Source: Berberis thunbergii (Eukaryota; Streptophyta; Magnoliopsida; Ranunculales; Berberidaceae). From it: a stretch of DNA of 64,000 bases. The notes under the pieces were generated by a model. It saw only the letters and a list, made by a program, of their open reading frames with translations, had not been told where the DNA came from and made no database searches. A program made the position numbers and the translations under genes. The DNA lies in contig QNQO01005876.1 in the NCBI GenBank assembly GCA_003290165.1, forward strand, positions 282,761-346,760, in the 5' to 3' direction. This document shows positions 58,878 to 64,000 of the stretch, in pieces (position 1 is the stretch's first letter; every line of letters begins with the position of its first letter).

Positions 58878-59357
58878 TGTCACGGACTAGTAATCCGTGC
58901 GACACTAGCTATCCAATTCACTAGTAAGCCTACGAGTAGTTACTTTGACGGGCTCAAATATTAACTTGAGAATGCACAATATCAATTTGTAGACAATATA
59001 ACAATGCACAATAGTCAGTAAAAGCTCTCATTCACATTCAATAGATTACAATGGGGAGGAACGTTCGGAAGGACGTTGCTCAAGACTAGTTCGATGCTAT
59101 CGATCGAGGAAAATACAAGTTTGAAGTTGAAAAGCAATGCAAAGAAAACAATAAAAATGCTAGCGGTACAGTCTGGCCCGAGTATGCAATGGAGGCAACA
59201 CGTCCTCACAGTCAAGAGCTCAAACATTCCCCCTATATTATAGATGCTAAGCATTTGGGCACTTTTCAAAAGGGAACATTGAGTTTTGAGACCATTAGGA
59301 AAGTCTTGAAAGGCCTCTGGACCTTGATTTCCCTAACCAATGGTACTAGTCCTGACA
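58878..59357 (-). repeat. 3' LTR of the chromovirus
   Basis: Minus strand TGTCAGGACTAGT...ACTAGTCCGTGACA, an extended terminal inverted repeat of TGTCA(C)GGACTAGT. A purine tract (GTGTGGGAGAG, minus, 59358-59368) adjoins. Confidence 0.8.
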
Positions 59358-59368
59358 CTCTCCCACAC

Positions 59369-60866
59369 TCAATTCGCTGACGCCCTCGCAGCGAACTTTT
59401 CCAAGTACTCTTCCAGCTTTGAGAGGTATGACAGCAGATGCTCGACTGGCTCCCAACTGATCTCTGAAGGAGGTTCATCCAACCACTTGACCAAATACTC
59501 CCTATCCGGGCCTGTGTTGTTGATGAGGCAGTCAACTAAGATTTTTTCCACTTCTCGATCTGGCTTAGTAGGATGTTTAGGCAATGCTCGGGTAGATACA
59601 TTTTTTGTGGGATCAGCGACATCTGCATGGTAAGACTTCAAGTTACTTGCATGGAGACAGGATGGGTGAAATGGAGCCAATGTGATAATTTGACGCGATA
59701 GGAGACTTTGCCTACTTTCTCAATAATCTGTACCGGTCCCTCATACTTGCGAAACAGATTGTTGTGTGCTCTAGGTGTCCGTTTATACTTGTTGAACATA
59801 TCTAGCTTCACCAATACCAAGTCCCCGACTTCAAAAGGATCGATTTGTCGTTTCTTGTCGGCCAATTTCTTCATGTGACGGGAGACTTTATCAAGATAGG
59901 CTCGAGCAACTTCAATGTTTTCTGCCAGGCTTTGACAAATTCAAGAGCTCTTGGGCTGGGTCCTTGGTATCCGGTCAGCACTGTATGTGGTGTTAATGGT
60001 TGCTGACCAGTGACTAACTGAAAGGGGCTGGAGTGAGTAGCTGAGCTCTTTTGTAAGTTGAAACAGAATTGTGCAACATCAAGTAGTCCCACCCAATTTT
60101 TCTGGTTTGCACTTACAAAATGACGAAGGTATTCTTCAAGCATAGAGTTAAAGCGCTCAGTCTGTCCGTCAGATTGGGGATGTTGGCTTGTCGACATATT
60201 AAGTTTGGATCCCAAGAGCTTGAACAACTCCTTCCAAAACTTTCCTGTGAATCGAGCATCACAGTCGCTAACAATGTTTTCGGGCAGTCCCCAATACTTC
60301 ACTACATGCTTGAGGAATAATTGCGTCGTATCTACGGCTGTGCAAGTTAGTCCGGTCGGCACAAAGGTCACATACTTTGAGAATCGGTCAACAACTACAA
60401 GGATATTCCTGAAATCCTCCACTTTCGGTAACCCAGTAATGAAGTCCATGGAAACATTTTCCCAAGGACGAGTTGGAACAGGCAGGGGCTCTAGTAAGCC
60501 TACTGGTCGATCTCTTTCAACCTTATCTTGCTGACAAATAAGACATGTTCGAACATAGGCCATTACATCCTCCTGTATCTGCGGCCAATAGTGCCCCCTC
60601 TCTAGCAATGCAAGTGTCCGTCTCCAACCTGGATGTCCCGCCCAATGGGTGTCATGGCATTCTCTCAAAAGTTCTTTCCTCAAACTAGAAGTTCTCGGAA
60701 CATAGAGGCGATTACCAGTTGTGAGTATTGCTCCATCTTTTATCCAGAACCGTCGAGTTTTGCCCTGCTTGATCAACTCTGTAATCGCCTTCGCTTGTGG
60801 ATCTGTTTGTAGGCCTACTTTGATCTTCTCCAAGATGGTGTGACTCGGACCAGTATGGGTTAGCAC
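59369..60866 (-). pseudogene. Integrase with C-terminal chromodomain
   Basis: The 331-codon piece at 60866-59871 has the zinc-binding HHCC region (CHDTHWAGH...CLICQQDK) and the catalytic acidic residues in MDFITG, SDCDARF and QTERFN, so the DDE core looks intact. After a frame change at about 59872 comes VGDLVLVKL and KYEGPVQIIEKVGKVSYRVKL (59874-59638). A chromodomain follows in another frame (EYLVKWLDEPPSEISWEP, 59680-59369). Integrase inserts element cDNA; chromodomains steer it to marked chromatin. Frame breaks make this copy inactive as read. Confidence 0.85.
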
Positions 60867-62060
60867 TGCAAGGTCTGCCCTTCTACTGAGTGCATCAGAT
60901 ACATTGTTAGTGCGTCCCTGGCTTGTATTCCAATACTAAGTCAAATTTTGCTAATTTTTCCTGCCATCGAGATGCTTGGAGGTTAGCATCTTCTGAGTAA
61001 GGAACATGGCTTGCTAACAGCATTATCCGTTTTAACAAGAACTTGAGATCCCAAGAGGTAGTGTCTCCACACCCGTAAACAATGTACAATGGCTAGCAAT
61101 TCCTTTTTCCTGAGCTGAGTAACGAGACTCTGTATCATTCAACTTTCGACTCTCGATATTGCTACCGGGTGACCATCTTGAAGTAAAACTCCCCCGTAAG
61201 GCATAATCAGATGCATCTGTTTGTACTTCAAAGGGCTTGGTGATGTTGGCAAGGCCAATACTGGATCTTTCATCACGGCCGATTTCAAGTCTTGGAATGA
61301 AGCTTCAGCACTGCCTATCTCATTCCCATGTTCGGTCTTGTTTCAACAATTTGTACAGGGCAACAACTCTTTTGAGTAGTCCCTTATGACAGCGACGATA
61401 ATAGTTTGCGAGTCAAGGGAAAGAACGTTAGTTGAGACACGTTCTTAGGAGAGTTCCAATCATGGATTGCCTTGACTTTCTCCATTGTCCATCCGAATCT
61501 TGCCATTGCCAATAACATGACCCAAGAAATTGATCTGGGTCTAGGGCCGATGAGCACTTTTCCTGCTTGACAAAGAGATGATTATCCTTAAGGATTTGGA
61601 ACACTTTTCGCAAATGATGTAGGTGTTATTCTATTAGTCCCACTATAAACCACAATGTCGTCAAGATAGACAACCACAGACTTGTCCAGAAGGGTGACGG
61701 GAACAGGCCATTCATAAGGGTGCAAATGTAAGTTGGAGCATTGGTCAAGCCGAAGGGCATTACTAAGAACTCATATGACCCATATCTAGTAGACAAGCAG
61801 TTTTGGGTTCGTCACCAGCAGCAATGCGACTTGATGGTAACCTGATCTCAAGTCGAGTTTCGTGAAGTATCTGGCGGATCCAAGTTGGTTGAATAAGTCT
61901 ACAATGAGCGGCAGCGGGTATTTGTTCTTTATAGTGACTTTGTTCAAGGCTTTATAATCAATACAAAGGCGAAGACTGCCATCATGTTTCCGCTGAAAAA
62001 GAACAGGTGCCCATAAGGTGCTTTAGAGTGCCGAATGAATCCTGACTCCAAACAAGCCAT
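60867..62060 (-). pseudogene. Reverse transcriptase and RNase H, frameshifted
   Basis: Broken frames still show [16 protein letters not shown] (about 61960), the YHQVAL block, [12 protein letters not shown] with the catalytic Asp pair (about 61655-61680), and the RNase H end with RWQEKLAKFDLVLEYKPG (about 60930). At least four frame changes lie between 61100 and 62030. Confidence 0.8.
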
Positions 62061-62792
62061 CTAGTTGTGTTCTCAATTCGGTCAGCTCTGGAAGGCTCAT
62101 GCGATATGGACTACGTGCGAGTGGCTTGGCACCAGGGACTAACTCAATTTCGTGATCAATGAGCCTTCTAGGAGGTAGATTCTTTGGCAATTCATTCGGC
62201 ATCACTTCGCTGAATTCAACAATAACTTGGGCAACTTCCTCAGGGATTTTGCTAGTATCATCTTCCATCTCTAGCTTTGCCACATCTAAGTATGTATCTT
62301 CTCCTTTGGTCAAGCCCCTCTTGACTTGGAGCGCCGACAATATTCTATCATGAGTTGTTGGTCGAATTGAGGTTGGTACAATGCGTAGTCTGGGTCCGAA
62401 AAACCCCAAGGAGTCCATGAAAGGTAATGGTCCTTGCTGGCAGCTCCTCGAAAGAATTCTTGGCCAAGAATCACCTTAAAATCATCAAGTGGAACGACCA
62501 AGAAGTTTGATCTTCCTTCCCATGGACCAACCTGTAGTGGCACAGCTCTAGCCATACCATTAATAGAGATTGCCTCAGAGTTGACAGCTTTCAACTTACC
62601 CACATCTCCTTCTAAGTTCAGACCCACACGTCTAGCTTCATCTGGGACAATAAAATTGTCTGTCGCTCCGAAATCCAACAATGCTTGGGAAGGGAACCCA
62701 TTGATAGTGATGTCAATGTATTGCAAAGCCTTCTTGTGTGGGTGCTCATACATTTCTCCTTTGACAGCATTGAGCTTGCGTAGAGGTCCCAT
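62023..62792 (-). pseudogene. Protease and RT N-terminal linker
   Basis: The 160-codon piece 62792-62310 is a retropepsin: QALLDFGATDNFI occupies the active site, but the usual DTG/DSG reads DFG. A partly overlapping frame (62418-62023) gives LPPRRLIDHEIELVPGAKPL and the PYRMS..EL motif that opens RT. A frameshift separates the two. Confidence 0.8.
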
Positions 62793-62799
62793 CTAGGAG

Positions 62800-63973
62800 G
62801 TCTCACTATTGGTGGGGTTCGAGCTCGATGCGGTCGAGTTAGAAGGTTCTACTTGAAGCAAGGACATTAATGAGTGTAGAGCTGGTTTGGATGGACATTT
62901 GCCTGTTGGGTGATCCCTGCTATTGCAAAGAATGCATGGGGCAGGGGCAGATGGTCTCCACTGCCCAGAGTAGTTTTGCCCTCCTTTGTTGTTGTAATTT
63001 GAGTTGCTAGAGCTGGCATTTCAATTTTTTGTTGGAACTCCATTTTTGGTTAGACGGCCGAGAATTGTAGTTTCCTCGGTTCTGACTTGAGTTTCCCCAG
63101 TTTTGGTGAGGTGAGCGAGCATTCGACCTGAGCTTGAATTGGTACTGCCAGTTCTAGCTGTGGAGTGATTGAGTGAAGTGGATCCAGTCATGGGCATATA
63201 ATCACTAAACCTTTCTGCTGCCGCAATAGCACTTGTAATATCTGTCACCTTCTGCCTTTGCAATTCTGCTTGTAGAAGCGGTTGAGCTTGTTCCATGAAA
63301 CAGAAAACTTTGTCCTTCTCAGACATGTTTCGAATATCTAGCAAACAAGTTGAGAATTGTCGGACATAGTCTCGATATTACCTGTCTGTTTGATGGTGTG
63401 GAGCTTCCTCCTTGGTAAGAAATCAGTGTTCTCAGGCAAGAATTGATTTTTGAGTTCCTTCTTGAGGTCTGCCCAAGTTCTAATAGGATGCGACCTTCTT
63501 CCATATCTGCATATTTGGTTCTCCACCATAGTTTTGCATCACCTGCTAAGTACATGGTCGCCATGGTAACCTTGGCTTCTTCTGATTCGGGGTTCACCGC
63601 GCGAAAATACTGCTCCAGATCAAACAAGAAGTTCTCTAACTCCTTCCCATCTCGTGCCCAGCATATGACTTTGGCTCGGGTACTTTCATCCTAGGGTGAT
63701 CAGTCGTCCCTGGGCCTTAGTCAGCAAGTCAACCCTTGCAAATAAGTCCTCCAACTGTAATTGGAAGTCACTCATCACCTGAGCTGTGGGGTGAGGCGAC
63801 TCTTCCATTGCGACTATTCGTCCATCTAAGTTATCAACGTGCTCAGCCAGCAAATCCACTCTGTCTGCCAGTGAAAAGAGTCCATCCAACCGACTAATCT
63901 GTTCTCCCAAAGTATTCAACTGGTCCATTCTGCTTTCCAGTCTATGCATTCGACTGGCCTGTCGTTCCTCCAT
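62800..63973 (-). pseudogene. gag with N-terminal coiled coil and CCHC zinc knuckle, frameshifted
   Basis: 63973-63686: Met/Arg/Leu-rich coiled coil (RMHRLESRMDQLNTLGEQ). 63627-63319: capsid segment FDLEQYFRAVNPESEEAK and AGDAKLWWRTKY. 63344-63021: MSEKDKVFCFMEQ. Then CILCNSRDHPTGKC (about 62895-62940), a CX2CX4HX4C knuckle. At least three frame changes. Confidence 0.82.
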
Positions 63974-64000
63974 AGCGCTAAGGCGCTCATTTAGGTCCTG

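Larger units (their letters stand above)
58878..64000 (-). mobile_element. Ty3/gypsy chromovirus, probably Galadriel lineage, degenerate and truncated by the window
   Basis: A 480-bp 3' LTR (58878-59357) is followed, moving right on the minus strand, by chromodomain, integrase, RNase H, RT, protease and gag, the standard order. The 5' LTR lies beyond the window. Several frameshifts split the polyprotein. Galadriel assignment is inference from the integrase/chromodomain wording and the gag coiled-coil N-terminus. Confidence 0.88.

Overview
This window is nuclear DNA of a flowering plant, most likely a dicot. It has two spliced host genes with plant-type products, AT-rich introns and intergenic DNA, and nearly every class of plant transposable element. 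I saw no bacterial operons, rRNA, tRNA or CRISPR arrays.

Host genes. (1) 13803-16046, minus strand: an intact two-exon leucine-rich-repeat receptor-like kinase of the ZAR1 type, 715 codons. (2) 32753-56912, plus strand: a six-exon gene for mitochondrial ribosomal protein L4 (uL4m). Its first intron is about 20 kb and is filled with transposons. Exon 5 carries a one-base frameshift and intron 4 appears to be a GC-AG intron. Everything else is mobile DNA, its relics, or unremarkable AT-rich sequence.

Layout. 1-9931: copy A of a non-autonomous Athila-like LTR retrotransposon (5' end outside the window), carrying two hAT insertions. 9932-10745: right end of a CACTA transposon. 10746-13802: Helitron fragments and plain DNA. 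13803-16046: receptor kinase. 17737-17887: first of three foldback Mutator-type MITEs. 18123-24478: non-autonomous Tat-lineage LTR element on the minus strand, with an antisense ORF and a nested hAT. 24540-25630: Pack-MULE carrying extensin gene pieces. 26616-26791: second foldback MITE. 27095-28665: long-inverted-repeat element with a nested hAT. 30018-32087: head-to-tail Helitron array with a nested hAT. 32140-32330: third foldback MITE. 32489-56912: uL4m promoter and gene; intron 1 contains a tandem duplication, an RTE LINE, three hAT elements (one nested in an LTR) and a complete copy B of the Athila-like element (40885-50487). 58878-64000: a degenerate Ty3/gypsy chromovirus, probably Galadriel lineage, minus strand, running off the window.

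Most insertions are supported by target-site duplications (TSDs) read directly from the sequence: eight hAT elements with 8-bp TSDs, four Mutator-type elements with 9-bp TSDs, two LTR elements with 5-bp TSDs and one LINE with a 10-bp TSD. Several have an internal empty-site control, because a second copy of the interrupted sequence is present elsewhere in the window. The best candidate for something undescribed is the foldback MITE family: conserved ends and loop, but a middle stretch that differs between copies while both arms within a copy still match.
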